DNA from: Nothopassalora personata
Taxonomy: Eukaryota > Ascomycota > Dothideomycetes > Mycosphaerellales > Mycosphaerellaceae
Direction: 5' to 3'
DNA: 64,000 nucleotides
Assembly: GCA_033816765.1 (NCBI GenBank)
Contig: CM066293.1
Span: forward strand, 3,782,001-3,846,000
A program made the position numbers and the translations under genes. Positions 31,223 to 43,800 of the stretch are shown here, in pieces. The notes beneath the pieces are model-generated. The model saw only the letters and a program-made list of their open reading frames with translations, was not told the DNA's origin and searched no databases. How positions within the stretch are numbered: the first letter of the stretch is position 1; every line of letters begins with the position of its first letter.

Positions 31223-32179
31223 TATCTACTGAATTTATTGCTTAGCCTATCGTCCGCTTTAATGTCCGCTCTATTCTTAATTAAAATCCTAGGTGTTATA
31301 GTACGCTGTTACTTCGGTAATTAGGGTGCCTTACTACTATCTAATAACTACGTATATGTAACTTCGGTTACGGTCTTAGAGAACTCCGCTTCCTACCTTA
31401 GGTAGAGATTACCATTTAGCTACGTCCTAGTAGGAACTCTTTTGTCTAATGAAAGGTCTTCATAGCTTATAAAGACCTTATCTTTCTACTTAGGGTAAGG
31501 ATAATCCTATCGACGGTAGTGCTATAGGTGCTACATGCCTAGCGGGTAGAGATGTTGTCTCTAAGTAAGGTAAGGACGATAATGGAGAGATTAACGATAA
31601 TGTTATAGCGTTCGTTATAATATAGTAACGGAGGTAGTAATAGTAATGCTAATGCTACTAGCAGTAGGGAAGTTAATAGTGTTTCGGCGCTCGTAATTAG
31701 CTACGCCGTTACTAGTGCGTATGCGCTACACCGCTACTAGTAACAGGGGTGTTTCCGGTCCTTTTACTATAGGCTAATAGGAGTCCGAGAAACACCTACT
31801 AGTAATAGTAGTACTAGGGCAGCGCCGGTAAATAGTAGATGCTTACTCTAGCGGTAGCGGCGCTAGCGGCGCTAGGCGGTAGTGCGGAGCCGGTAGAGGA
31901 GATAGTAGTGCCGAACATACTATATAACCTCTACCGGTCTATGTTAGTTAAGGAAAGAGGAAGGGTTTAGACCTAAAGAGGTGTTTTTATGCAGTCCTAC
32001 TACTAGTTCCTTCCTAATATAGCATAGAAGGATAAAAGGGAAGTCGCGCTTAGTAGTAGCTAATTACTATGTCGTTCTACATCGCTACTACGATGCGCCG
32101 AGGAGAAGAGTCCTATAGTTAAAGCCTAGTGCTAGTAACTGTCGAGAAGAGCCACTACTAGTATAGTAGTAGGCCTACG

Positions 32180-35100
32180 CTTCTTAGGCGTTATTATTAC
32201 CCCCTAAGGTAATGCGGCTAGTATTAGTATCTATAGTAGGCGCTAAGGAGCGTAGGTCTACGCCTTCCTTAGCTATGTTAAGTAGCTCTACGAAGCGCCT
32301 ATGCTTTTGTAGTAGTAGTAGCTTAGTAAGCCTATCTATAGGCATGTCGTTAGTGTTAAGATACCGAATCTCGATATCTCCTCGCTAGTTTCTCTAGCGG
32401 AGCTAGTAGTAGTGGATGTTAACATAGCGCAGCTTAGTGTTAAGCTTTTACCCTTACTAGTTAATAAGTCGAATAGTCTAGGTGTTATTATAGTATAGGT
32501 ATATATACTAGTTAAACTCGAGATAGATCTCGGCGAAGATACGTTCCTACTAGATTAGCTCTAATGCCGCTTATAATAGGCTAAGGAGTTCGGCTTCGGT
32601 TAAGGACTTAGTAATAGTAATCTACTTAGATGCTTTATAGTCGACTAGTCCGCCGAAGAGTATAAAGATCCATCCGCTAGAGCTAGTCCTGTCGACGTTT
32701 ATGCCGTAGGAGGCATCTAATGCACCGAAGAACTCATGGTTCTTACCGAGATGTTTAGGTTAACTATATAGGCTAGTAATATGCTTACTAGCGCTATATA
32801 TAAGGTAGAGGTTCTTAGTCTCTAGGAGGTAGCGTAGGCACTAGTCTATAAGCTTTAGATACGTGTCTATTAGCTTAGTTAGATACTGCGAAAGCATTAA
32901 TAGGGAAAAGGCAATGTCCGGGCGTGTATGTGTTACTACGAAGTTAAGGGATCCAATGCGTTATTAGTAAGTAAGGATCTTAATAGCTTCTATAACATAG
33001 CCTTTAGGCACCGTCTAGTTAAGGTGTTAATCCACTAGCACATTTGTCTTACGTACGCTAGTAGATATGCTAAACTTAGTAGCGAGCTTCTCGATGTAGT
33101 CCTCCTATAAGAGCTATAGTAGTCTCTTCTACCGATCTCGTGTTACCTTAATTCCTAGAAACTAGGTAAGATCTCTAAGCTCGTACATCTCGTACTTAGT
33201 AAGTAGACGCTTCTTAATGCTAAGTGTATAGTCCTTATACTTGCGGTGATATAGTATAACTAGGTCGTCTACATAAAAGAAGAACATAACCTTATTATTA
33301 TAGTAGATGCATTCGGAGTCCGAGAGAGGAACTATTCTAAGGGAGGCTAGCGTCTCGGTAAGGGAGTTGTACTATAACAAAGGGGACTCCTTTAGTCCGT
33401 AGAGGGCCTTAACTAGTTTAAGAGCGTGTCTATCGGCAGGGCGATCGATTCTAGGAGGCGGCTATAGATATATAGTATATAGTAGGTCTAAGTTTAAGAA
33501 GGCGTTAATAACATTAAACTGTTTAGCTTCTAGGTCGAAGCTCGCGGCTATAGCATAGTAGAGGCGAAACATGCTTACTAGTAATGTAGCGGCGTATATA
33601 TCTAAGTATGTACCTTATAGATCGCCTCTTACGTATAGCCGGGCCTTAAAGCTCTTTAGCATACTATGCTTATCTAACTTGTACTTATACACCTACTTTA
33701 GCGGTAATAGTAGCTAAATTCCGTCCTCTTACTAAGCATTATAATCCTTCTCTTAATGTATAGTCTATTTAAACGTGCCGGTTAAGACTGCTTTAGTAAA
33801 CTCTTTAGCTATAGCTTTACGCTATTGTTAGGCGAAGCGGTACTTTATAGCGGCTCGGTAGTTTAGAGGTTCGGGCGGAAGGTTATCGCGGTATATCGAC
33901 GTAATAGTGTTAATAGTACGTGTAGGGGAGGATCGGCGTGTTCGTACGACATCGTAGTGCTTACGTCCTAGGTAACGAGGTCTCGGGCGGATGCCCGCTA
34001 TCTAGCTAATGATAACGTTAGCGACTATAATATTGTGTAGAGCATAGTGGAAGTAGGCGGTTCGGAGCCTCTTCCTAGTATTAGTAAGGGTGTAGTTAGA
34101 ATTAGGGGAAAACTCATCTATTTAACTAAGTTCTTCGAAGGGGATTGCTAAAGGAGGAGCGGTAGCGACGTCTAGAGTCGTCGAAGTATCTATGTCTACT
34201 ATAATCTCCTTATGGTCTTCCTCTATAAGTGCATCTATTAATTACTACTTAAAGTCGTTAATGTACTGTTAAGACGCGTTACTATTAACCGCGTTGTTTT
34301 AATAGCTATTATTATAGTCGGAGTTCTCTATGCTCTTATTAGTCGATGGTTCGACCCCGGATTTAACCTAGTCTCGTAAAAGTGTAGGGGTTGTAGCGTT
34401 ATTTAATAACGGCTAATTAAGTGGCTAGAAACTACTATTACCTTTAGGTTAGTTGAATTTTGCTAGCGCTCGGTGTTGTAGCTAGTGTAGTTTATGCCTA
34501 AGCAGTAATTGTTAATAGGCGTGTTAACGAGGGTTTTAATAGAGCGGCTACTATTAAGCCTATTCTTCTACCCCCTCGGCCTATGGTGTGTCCTGCTTAT
34601 AGTAAGCTACATATAGGTCGTAGTACTGTTTAGGCTCTTTAGCCGGTTCTACTATTACGATGTTCTTAATAGGGGTTAAGTAACTAGTAGTAAGAATTAA
34701 TAGGTCGTAGAGCGTAGTCTTATTAAAGAGGACGTCCTTTACCCGTATAACCCTATCTTTCGATAGGTCCCACACCCTATAGATGTTAGTAGAGTCGTAG
34801 CCTATAAGGTATCCGATGAGTGCTCGTTCTTTAAGCTTCTTAGTCTTACCTAGTTAAGTAGTGCTATAAATGTACACGTAGGCTAGGCAGCCGTATACTA
34901 CTATGTAGCCTACATTTAGTACCCTACCTATTACTAATTCGAAGGGAGTCTTCTAGCCTTTTAATTGGACTAGTGACCGCTAGAGAATGTAGACGGCAGC
35001 TACTATGCATTTATTCTAGAGCTTTTTAGGTAGGCGAGCATAAATGCGGATTGTGCAAGACATCGTAATAATAACGCCGCCCGCTCGTTCTACTAGGTCC

Positions 35101-37413
35101 TAGTTAGACGCGTAGTTAGTAGTGTTATGCCACTCAATTTAATTGTTATTAATGGTTAAGCGGAAGGCTGTACTAATAGCTACTTCATTATCGCTATAGA
35201 AGTAAATAAACCTACGCCTAATGAAATTGATGAAGCTAAGTAGGCTATTGAAGTAAGCTAATACTAATGGTTGGTCCCTATTCTTAATAGTGAATTAAAA
35301 GTGCCCGTAGGTATCTAAATCGTAGAAATAAACTAGGTAACGATCACTATTATATGCTAGTGTGAACTTAGCTAAATCTATAGCTACGTACCTATAGGGA
35401 GTTATTACCCTAATTGGCTTAGTCCTGTCAAACACTTTATGTGCCTTAGCTAGGCTACATGCTCTATAATGTGCAGTAAGGGGTGCTTTAGGTGCATTAG
35501 GGTTAATAACCACCCCCTCAACTCTAAACGGAAGCTAGTTAATGCGTTCAGCGCTAATATAGCCGAAGATTCAGTACTACTAGAGGCCTAAGAGCTTACG
35601 GTGTTTAATAGGGGTCCTACTAGACGTTACTATACCTTTAGTGCCCCCTATGCTATTTATTACTACTATAACGGTACGGTCGCCGTTAGAGTCCTAAATA
35701 GGCGGTGTTTAGATAGTATTACCCTTACTAATTGTGCTAATAAAGTGCGCTGTGCGCTGCTTCTTAGTAATCTTTAGTAGGATGCTCCTATTATTACTCG
35801 ATAGCTATTTATAGACCATCTCTAACTAAGGCGGTGTAACTACCTTAAAGAAGGGGATTGTGCTAGTAGGGCGGTATAGATCTATCAATTTCTTATTATT
35901 GTAATAGACTAAATTGGTGCGTCCGTGCTACTAAAGTCTAGCCGTCTCTATGCTTAAGTAGGAGATAACGTTTACATAAAAGCCTAGGCAATAGGCCACA
36001 TCTAATAGGGTGAATAGTATCCCCTCTATCTTTATGCGAACCTTACCTAATACGGCAATAGGGAATGTCGTAGTTCCGGCTTAGATTAATAAGGTAGTTA
36101 GGCGCTCTATAATGAATTCTATTTACGCCCTACTAGTTATAGTAATTAATAACATAGGTGTCCGAGCAGTTGTCGTATACCTAGCAATCCCTAAAGTTAA
36201 AGCTTAATTAGCTTATCGAGCTCGAAAGGATAGTAAGACTAGTGAAGCCGTGCGGTGCTACCTTACCCTTAGCAATTGCCTTATCTCGTTCCTTATCCGT
36301 ACGCCTATTACGGTTTAATACGCCTAGTAAGCGTTTACTATTATCGCCTAAGCAGTAATTAATAAAGTGCTTCTAGCACTTCTTCTACTACTTAGAGCGC
36401 TAATCCTTTAATAGACGCTTCTTAGGGTTAATCACATTGCATAAATAGAGGTTCTTATAACAACTCTCCTTAGGCTCGCCGGTAATGTTCTAGTAGCCGC
36501 TTAGCCTATCGTTATTATTACTACTCTTTCCTTTATTTACACCGTTACTACGGTCACGACTCTTGTCGCCGCGGCTACGACGACGGTCGTTATTATTATT
36601 CCTACCGACTGTGCCTACTGTAGGCGCTAGTAGTAGAGGCTCGTCCTCTACTAAGGGTTCGCCTATGAAGGTTACGAAGACTAATCGACCGTTCGTAGTA
36701 ACTAGGGTAGTGTCGCGTATCCATTCTAGGGATCGCTCGGTAAGCTTACTAAGCGAGAGCTTATTACGCTTCCACTCGTTATATAGTAATGCTCTATAGG
36801 TAGGAGTTTTCTACTGTATCGCAAGTAGGAAGTGTCGTGGTAGGTCTCCGTACTCGGTATAGTTACAATCTAGCATCTTAGTCTATAGTACTAGCTAGTC
36901 TAAATACTAGTCGTCGAGGCTTCGGGCCTAGCTCTTCTAAAGCCTATTTAGCTCTAGTGTAAGCTGTCGCTTACGCAATATGTCGTTTAGTCCGTACTAA
37001 TCCTTTAGAGCCTAGACCTTGCCTCTAAGGGTGCGTTTACTATGCATTAGCTCCTAGCCTAGCTCTATAGTAATCCTAATTAGGTAGGTAACTAATTTAG
37101 ACCTTGCGGACGTAAAGATGTTATACATCCGCTACCTACGGTCGGTATCTAACTGGCGGAGCTTAATAAGCTCCTTGTCTTTAGCCGTAGCGTCTTTAGT
37201 AGTGTATGCTAATTAGATTTACTCGAACGTTAAGTACACCGGCTCTATTAGCTCGGCGGTAGTGTCGTTCGGATCTACATACTTCTAGATGTTTAGAGAC
37301 TTAGCGTAGAGCTCTAACTAACGGTTAAACTTGTCCTATTAGTTATAACTCTTAAGAACGATAGTAGCGTGCGGCAAAGTACCGGTACTACCGGGTGTCT
37401 CGATAGTCGCCAT
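32180..37413 (-). pseudogene. C1 gag-pol, RIP-killed
   Basis: Begins at ATG 37413 (MATIETPGSTGTLPHATIVL) and ends about 32180. The gag frame carries in-frame TAA/TAG but no obvious frameshift to about 36200. A decayed Cys-rich knuckle (CYKNLYLCNV...) lies near 36450. A protease-like YDNCSDTYVIN is at about 36150. The GAG-pre-integrase part (CSLAKAHKVFDRTKPI) is in the 35513-35295 frame. The integrase C-terminal part (VIRKV-like, VWDLSKDRVIRV type) is in 34775-34581. RT has FYVDDLV at about 33270. RNase H has GWIFILFGG, then LTEAE at about 32590, ending RYLNTNDMPIDRLTK. Domain order is gag-PR-IN-RT-RH. The small open frames at 34775-34581 and 35513-35295 are just stop-free stretches. Confidence 0.9.
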
Positions 37414-37570
37414 AACGGTATTAATAGGCCTAATGAAAGTTCCTATAGGTCTACTAGGGTCACTACACTGCTGTATAATGGTTGTTAATGAGATAATGAT
37501 AGATCCCACTAGTTTTTAATGACGATGCAAAATCTGCTCTAGGGCTTCGTTTTATATAGCGAACGTTAGT

Positions 37571-37592
37571 AAGCGCCTATCGGGCTCATAAC
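37571..37592 (-). other. C1 primer-binding site for a half initiator tRNA-Met
   Basis: The plus strand reads AAGCGCCTATCGGGCTCATAAC, directly abutting the 5' LTR at 37593. GGGCTCATAAC is the anticodon stem-loop sequence of eukaryotic initiator tRNA-Met, with the CAT anticodon. The element RNA is therefore complementary to the middle of that tRNA, as known for Ty5 and Drosophila copia, which use a cleaved half-tRNA as primer. Confidence 0.8.
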
Positions 37593-37799
37593 TATTACGT
37601 TATAAGTGGTTAGAAGTCATGAAAATGGGCTTATAAAGGTGTTTCAAAAGCAGGTAGTAGATTGTATGTATCTAAGCTAGAATTAAAAGGGCTACTTATA
37701 GAAAGGCTATAGGTAACTAATTAATGTTACCTAATTCTTAGCCGCTGCTGCCTCAGGTTTAATTGGGCTGCAGCGCCGGTGCACGCTTAGATCGTGACA
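37593..37799 (-). repeat. C1 5' LTR
   Basis: 207 bp. On the element strand it starts TGTCACGATC and ends CGTAATA. It has fewer RIP-type changes than the 3' LTR at several sites. Followed by the duplication TTAAG (37800-37804). Confidence 0.95.
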
Positions 37800-37804
37800 T
37801 TAAG

Positions 37805-38018
37805 CGGTTAAAGATCTTACGAGCTATAAGTATACCGCCTTAAGAGCCTATAGGAGGATAGGCTAGAGAAGATTACTATCCTACTATAACTCCTATCTCT
37901 ACCTCTATAGCTACTAACGATAGTATTATAGTACGAGGCGTAGCCGTAGTATATATAACTTAACCGCGTCTAAAAGAGTCGATGCCTTTTAAGGGAAACT
38001 CGATAAAGAACGTAAGGG
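37805..38018 (+). mobile_element. Right piece of the copia-like remnant split by C1
   Basis: RIP-type sequence between C1 and the G1 5' LTR. With the C1 insertion removed it joins 30631. It contains stop-rich coding-like sequence (AGATCTTACGAGC...) of unknown identity. It is cut off on the right by the G1 5' LTR, so the original host remnant is older than both elements. Confidence 0.4.
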
Positions 38019-38428
38019 TATTACTATTATAGAATAATTCCTACGTACCCTACAATTATAGCTACTAAACGCGTACGTAACTAACTATACCTAAGCGCTT
38101 AGGCTCGGGGCAATTAGACTACTTATACTTAGACTAATTAGACTACTTGTACTTAGACTAATTAGACTAATTACTAAGATTAACAAATCTTCTTTATATT
38201 TAGGAACGCTAAGGATCCCTTATAGTTTTAATACATTTAACTTACTGTTTAATATTACTATTTAGAATATACTATAACCTAACCTCTACCTTATTGCTAC
38301 TTAGTCTTTATAAGACAAGATAGCTACTACTTTACTACTCTCCTCTAACTTCCTATTAGCCTAAGAATTAACCTAATTAAGCTTCTCTTCTTAACTTATA
38401 ATATTATTAGGTTATACTAAACCTAATA
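38019..38428 (+). repeat. G1 5' LTR
   Basis: Starts TATTACTATTATAGAATAATTCC, where TG has become TA, and ends TTATACTAAACCTAATA. Clearly homologous to the G2 LTR (reverse orientation) over its length, including the repeated ATTAGACTACTTATACTTAG units. Confidence 0.85.
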
Positions 38429-38439
38429 GCTTTAAAAGC

Positions 38440-39341
38440 CCTCTATAATAGGAGACTAATAGAGTAAATAGGAAATACCCGCGCCTAGTAAAGTAAGTAG
38501 AGCCTAATAACCTTAGACCGTAAACAATACTATTAACGCCTTAGCTACTTATATAGGTAACGATACCCTTAGGATTAGTAAGCTAGACTTCTATTATAGC
38601 AATCGAGACAAGTTTAATACTTAGGCTACTTAGCTAGATATATACTTTATATTTAATCTAATAGCTAATAACCTTAAGCCTATCTTTACTACTACTTTTC
38701 TTTAAGGACGAGTATAGTATTAGATCAAACTATTCCTTAGGAAGTACCGAGATGGTAACGGAGAAGATAATACCGGAAGAACTTTTAAGTCTTATAATTA
38801 TCTTAAGTATACTATAAAGAGCATCTTTAGGATCTCTAACGAGATTACTACTACCGTTCGTCTCATTTAGCACTTAACTTAGAAGACGTCTACGGCTAAA
38901 TATACTACTTAATTCTAGGAATATATATAACTTACTAATTAGAATAACGAAGTACTTTAAGTTATATATTAAAGAGGACTAAAGGAGTAAGTTAAGGACG
39001 AGTTAATAAGGGGCGGTCGGAAGATTAATAGCTTAGATAACCTAGTTAGAGTTACGATTAATCTTTATAATAAGCTCTATAAGAGAGCTCTAGAACGACG
39101 ATACAATTCTAAGGTATCGGAAGAGCCGGATTTATACTAGGCTACGATAACCGAAACAATAGAGGCTTTAATGTCACTTATAATAATAATTAGCCTAAGA
39201 TCTATATACTATACTATAGACTATAGCTAATAGAGCTTAACGTTACCGAGAAACGTTATAAGATTAAGATTAAGGGTAAGTTTAGGCCTAGGAGTTTAAA
39301 AGGAAGTATTACCTACTATACCTATAGTAAGGAAGGCTATA
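38440..39341 (+). pseudogene. G1 gag, first part
   Basis: A gypsy-type gag frame with many TAG/TAA codons. Protein-like landmarks are FYYSNRDKFNT, IYFIFNLIANNLKPIFTTTF, YLKYTIKSIFRISNE and VKDELIRGGRKINSLDNLV. They match G2 gag in the same order. It is interrupted by G3 at 39341 and continues at 45711. Confidence 0.75.
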
Positions 39342-39503
39342 TGTAAGGGGCGGGCCCCTGTTGCTTAGCATAGGCTACGCCTGTACGTTCGGATTGCTTT
39401 CCGACACCTTTTCTTCGGACAGCGTGTAACTTCCCCTTTCTTCTATATCGAACTTATTATAAACTTTATAGAACTTTAGTGTATACGTCGTTTACCCGTG
39501 ACA
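39342..39503 (+). repeat. G3 5' LTR
   Basis: 162 bp, starts TGTAAGGGGCGGGCCCC and ends ACCCGTGACA. It contains a GC-rich palindromic GGGGCGGGCCCC near the start and TTCGGATTGCTTTCCGA, a small hairpin, at about 39388. Confidence 0.9.
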
Positions 39504-39504
39504 T

Positions 39505-39514
39505 TAAGTTCGAT
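39505..39514 (+). other. G3 self-priming type primer-binding site
   Basis: TAAGTTCGAT lies one base after the 5' LTR and is the exact reverse complement of ATCGAACTTA at 39447-39456 inside the LTR, also kept in the 3' LTR. In Tf1/sushi-type chromoviruses the 5' end of the RNA folds back onto such a site and primes its own reverse transcription. I see no tRNA 3'-end complement here. Confidence 0.6.
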
Positions 39515-39648
39515 CCATTCGAATTAGCTAGGCACCTACTATTAAAGAGACGGGATACGTAATAACGTCGCCGGGTAGCGAGAACCCCGGGACTAGTGCC
39601 CCGAATAAAAACTTCTAACTTATACTTTAGCAACTATACTAGCAATAG

Positions 39649-40809
39649 GAAGAGATGTAAGCCGAGTTAATTGCAACGCGCGCCACTTTAAAAGAATCGG
39701 AAGACGCTCGACGTTAGTTAATACCTATAGTCTCGCTACTAGTTTATAATAAGACGACTACTAGTAACCTAATAAGACAGCTACTATAGACGCTAAACGC
39801 CGCCGCGCCCTCGCCGCGTACCGGAGAAGAACCGTCGGGTCCTAGAGGTTAGAACCCCCCTTCCTAGGACGGTAAGGTAGAGACATTCCGCGATTACTTC
39901 TTAAGGTTAAAGAGCTCTTTTAGGGTGCGATCCGCCCTAAAACCGACGCTCTCTAAGGAGTATTACTAGGATGCAATTAACGACACCTTACTAGCGAGAG
40001 AGCGTACTAGGATACGGCACTTCTAGGATAAGGGAGACGGCGAACTTAGGAAGGACCCCGTTGCTTTCTTTACGTAACTCGAGAAAGTCTTCGGTAATAG
40101 TAACGAGCGCGCTAAGGCCCTAGAGCAGCTCACTAAGATTAAATATACGAACGGTTAACCTTAGTACGATTACTAGATGAAATTTGACGGACTCCTACTA
40201 AGTGCCGGCGGAGAGAACTAGAGCGACGACGCGAAGATTAGTTACTTACGCAACACCTTCTCGAACCCCGTTTAGATGTACACGGCGGCTATACCGAAGA
40301 AGGAGGACTACTACGAGTTTACGGGGAAGGTCGAACGGATCATAACTAACCTCGAGGACACGGACCAGTTTAAAATAGCTTATAAGAGGTGGAAGGATAA
40401 CAATAAGGACTCTAGTGCGACCGCTATAGTTACTACCCGTTCTTTTACGAGAGCGGCTAGTAGCTAGGTTAATACCGATAGTAACACTATTATAGCACTA
40501 ACTCGGACAAGCGGAGGCTACTCTAGAAGTCGTAGAGATCGGAAGGAGGATAAAGGGAGGTAGAGAGTAAAATAGGTAGATACCGCGGAGAGGGATCGTA
40601 GGCGCTAAGAATAGCTCTACTTCCGCTATAGAGCGAGCGGACATCGAGTAAAGGAATGCCCGTACGCCGTAGTAGTCAATCCTACTAGGATTAACGCGGC
40701 CTCGGTCGCGCCGATTCTAGAGGACGACGGGTTTAAGTCGGATCCCGAAGAGATAGGAAAAGACTAGCTCCTAGTCGAAAGCTAGAACTAGGAGATAAAG
40801 AAGCACTAG
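39649..40809 (+). pseudogene. G3 gag, RIP-killed
   Basis: From ATG 39649, whose second codon is already TAA, to TAG/TAA at 40807-40812, about 385 codons in one register. Helical Gag core (FFTLEKVFG-like at 40070, KVERIITNLEDTDQFKIAY at 40330; the piece 40276-40467 is stop-free). A zinc knuckle at about 40618-40665 reads YFRYRASGHRVKECP: the first two Cys codons have become Tyr (TGY to TAY), the His and last Cys remain. TG-to-TA change in the knuckle is exactly what RIP predicts and would abolish RNA binding. Confidence 0.85.
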
Positions 40810-40829
40810 TAAAGGGGTGGAACGTAGTT

Positions 40830-43800
40830 AAGAGTTCTATAAATAGGAATCTTATATATACTAACGTACTCCTAAACAAAAGTTACGGAACGTTTACCCT
40901 TATCGATAAAGAATGTATATACTACGCTATAATTAACGGAGACTTAGCGAAAGGCCTCGGTCTTACGTATGTTAGTAATAAGAGCCGCAAGGCTATAGGG
41001 TTTACGAAGGCGATGCGGAACTCGATCGAAGGAGTAGTCGCCTTCCGTATAGAAATTGCCGGGATCTACTAGGTAGTTTATGCTTATGTCGTGCCTAATC
41101 TAGACTTCCCTATAATCCTAGGGAACCCGTAGAAGGCGCATAATTAGATCCGGACCGCGCCTAAAAAGCGCCGGTACTACCATAGCTTAGTAAAGAAATA
41201 GGTACCCGAAGGGCGTAACTACGAAGAATACGAGTCGGGTAGGCGTTCCGCTACGATTACCGCGGTAACCGTAGAAGATATTAAGAAAGCCCTTAGTAAG
41301 AAGGAGCCGCCTACGCGAGAGGAACTTAAGAAGGGCTTGCCTCTAGAACTTTAGGATATGTTACCGTTATTTTCTACTAGGGAAGCTAATAAACTAGCTC
41401 TATACCGCGGCGACCTTAACTATAAGATCGAGATACGGACGAAAGCCGACGGAAGCCCGGAACTATTACCCTAGGGACCGCTCTATAGTATGTCGAAAGA
41501 CGAGCTACTTATCCTCCGGAAGTCGCTAACGGAGCTATAGCGTAAGGGTTACATTCGCCCTTCTACCTTAGAAGCGGCGGCTCCCGTCTTGTTCGTAAAG
41601 AAGCCCGGGGGAGGACTTAGGTTCTACTACGATTATAGAGCACTAAACTCGATTACTAAGTAGGAACGTTACCCGCTTCTATTAATCCCGGAAACTATTC
41701 GGAACCTAACGGGCGCTAGATAGATTACGAAGGTTAACATTGTTACCGCATTCTATTACCTCCGGATAGCTCGAGGTGAAGAGTATAAGACGGCTTTTCG
41801 AACTAGATTCGGTCTATAGGAATAGCTAGTATACCCGTTCGGCTTATCCGGGGCCCCCGTAACATTCTAGCGGTATATTAATAGTTTATTACGGGACTAC
41901 CTAGACAACTTTACCTCGGCCTACGCTAACGATGTCGTCATTTACTCCGACGGAATAAAAGAGGACCATTTCTAGAAGGTTCGTATCGTGCTCTAGAAGC
42001 TTTAGGACGGAGGCCTTTTCCTAGATCTAGGGAAGTATAAGTTCGTATAGAAGAAGGTTAAGTACCTCGGGTTTATTGTACATACCGACGGGATAGGAGT
42101 AGGACCCGACCCCGAAAAGGTAGTAGTAGTAAAGGACTAGAAGGCACTAGTTACCTAGAAGGAAGTACGGCGGTTCTTAGGCTTCGCGAACTACTACCGA
42201 ATGTTTATTCTAAACTATTTAAAGCTCGCCGAGCCCTTAACGTCGCTAACCGGTAAGAACAAGGTGTTTTCCTAGGGAGATCGTTAGGCTAATACGTTTA
42301 AGACCCTAAAGGACAAGTACTATAAAGCACTAGTTTTAGCCTACTAGAACCCGGAGCTCCCTACGTTTTTAGAAACGGACTATAGCGGCTTTACGCTTAG
42401 AGGCGCCCTCCTGTAAGAAAAGGACGGAGTCGTAAGACTAGTAGGATTCTACTCGAAGAAGCTTAATAAGGCTAAGATTAACTACGACATTTACGATAAG
42501 GAGATACTCGCGGTAGTGTCCTATCTTAAGGAATAGGCTCCCGAGTTAAAAACATATAGGCCCTTTATAATCTAGACGGACTATAAGAACCTAGAATACT
42601 TTATAACGAAGAGATAGCTTTCCGAACGGTAGATCCGGTAGGTTAAGGAAGTTGTAAAATTCCAGTTTTTACTAGTGTATAGGCCGGGCACCGAGGCGAT
42701 TATGCCGGACGCCCTTTCTCGAAGGGAGTAGGACACGCTTAGGTAGGACAACAAGTTATTACGGTATCGTAGATTTCTTAAACCGGACATCGTAAAGAAT
42801 TAGCCGGGCTCGAAGGTAGTAGACGCTAGCTCGACTATAAAGGTTTCGTTAGTACGAATCTTAGCTACGTAGTTCGAAGGACTATCCGCTATAGAAGAGG
42901 CGGATTTACCGGGCGTACTATAGGGACCCTTTTAAGACTAAGAGCTAAACGACCTCTAGGAAAGAACTATCGAGAAGGATAGTACGTTCTAAGCGGTATA
43001 CCGCGCGATTAAGGTAGGAGCGCGTTCACTTCCTAGCGAGGTGAAACTTAAGGTATAAGTAGGTAACTATAGCATCGACCGTAACGGATATCTTTGCTAC
43101 CGCGGTAGGATTTAGGTACCTAGAGCTCCTAGTTCTACGGAGTCCGACTATAAGGAGGCGGACATAGCGATTCTATAGAACGACACCCTTCGAACTAAGC
43201 TAATCTAATCCGTGTACGATTCACCAGTGTACGGCCACCCTAGCCGGGACTCTATAGTATCGATACTAAGTCGCAACTTCTACTAGCCCCTATAGTCTAA
43301 GCACGTAAGGCAGTTGTTAAGGAACTATAACTACTACGGTAGGAATAAGGTGTAGAGGGAACAAAAACACGGCCTCCTATAACCCTTACCGGTCCCCGAC
43401 CGATTCTTCTAGGAGATCTCGATAGATTTCATAACGGACATGCCCGAGTCGTAAGGGAACACTTACCTCTAGGTAATTAAGGATCGACTAAGCAAGACCG
43501 TTGTTTTAGAAGCGATACCTACTATAAAAGCTAAGGACTACGCTAAAAGGTTCTTAGACTACTAGGTAAGATACTATAGCCTCCCTTAAGCTATTACGAG
43601 TAACCGGGGTACTAACTGGACGAGTACCTTCTAGAGGACCTTCTATCGTTTAACCGGTGTAAAATAGAGGCTTAGCTCCGCCTACTACCTATAAACCGAC
43701 GGAGGCCCGGAACGGTTAAACTAGGAAGTCTAGGCTTACCTTCGTAACTACATTAACTATAAGTAGTCCGACTAGAAACGCTAGCTCCCTACGGCGCAAC

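Larger units (their letters stand above)
30632..37799 (-). mobile_element. C1: complete, RIP-inactivated Ty1/copia retrotransposon
   Basis: 7168 bp with 207-bp LTRs at both ends and a 5-bp target duplication TTAAG (30627-30631, 37800-37804). The element reads on the minus strand: 5' LTR at the right, then primer site, gag, protease, integrase, RT with YVDD at 33275-33264, RNase H, a 1.3-kb non-coding 3' region and the polypurine tract. Integrase-before-RT order and RT motifs make it copia. LTRs differ at 14 of 207 sites, all transitions, as expected from RIP. Stops are almost all TAG/TAA in Trp/Gln positions and the gag frame stays in register for hundreds of codons, so the element was intact when it landed. 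Confidence 0.95.

Noticed and set aside
36563..36799. Plus-strand 78-aa frame
   Set aside because: It is opposite to the C1 gag frame, which continues in register through this interval.
42581..42790. Minus-strand 69-aa frame
   Set aside because: Shadow of G3 RNase H, which reads through on the plus strand with only TAG interruptions.
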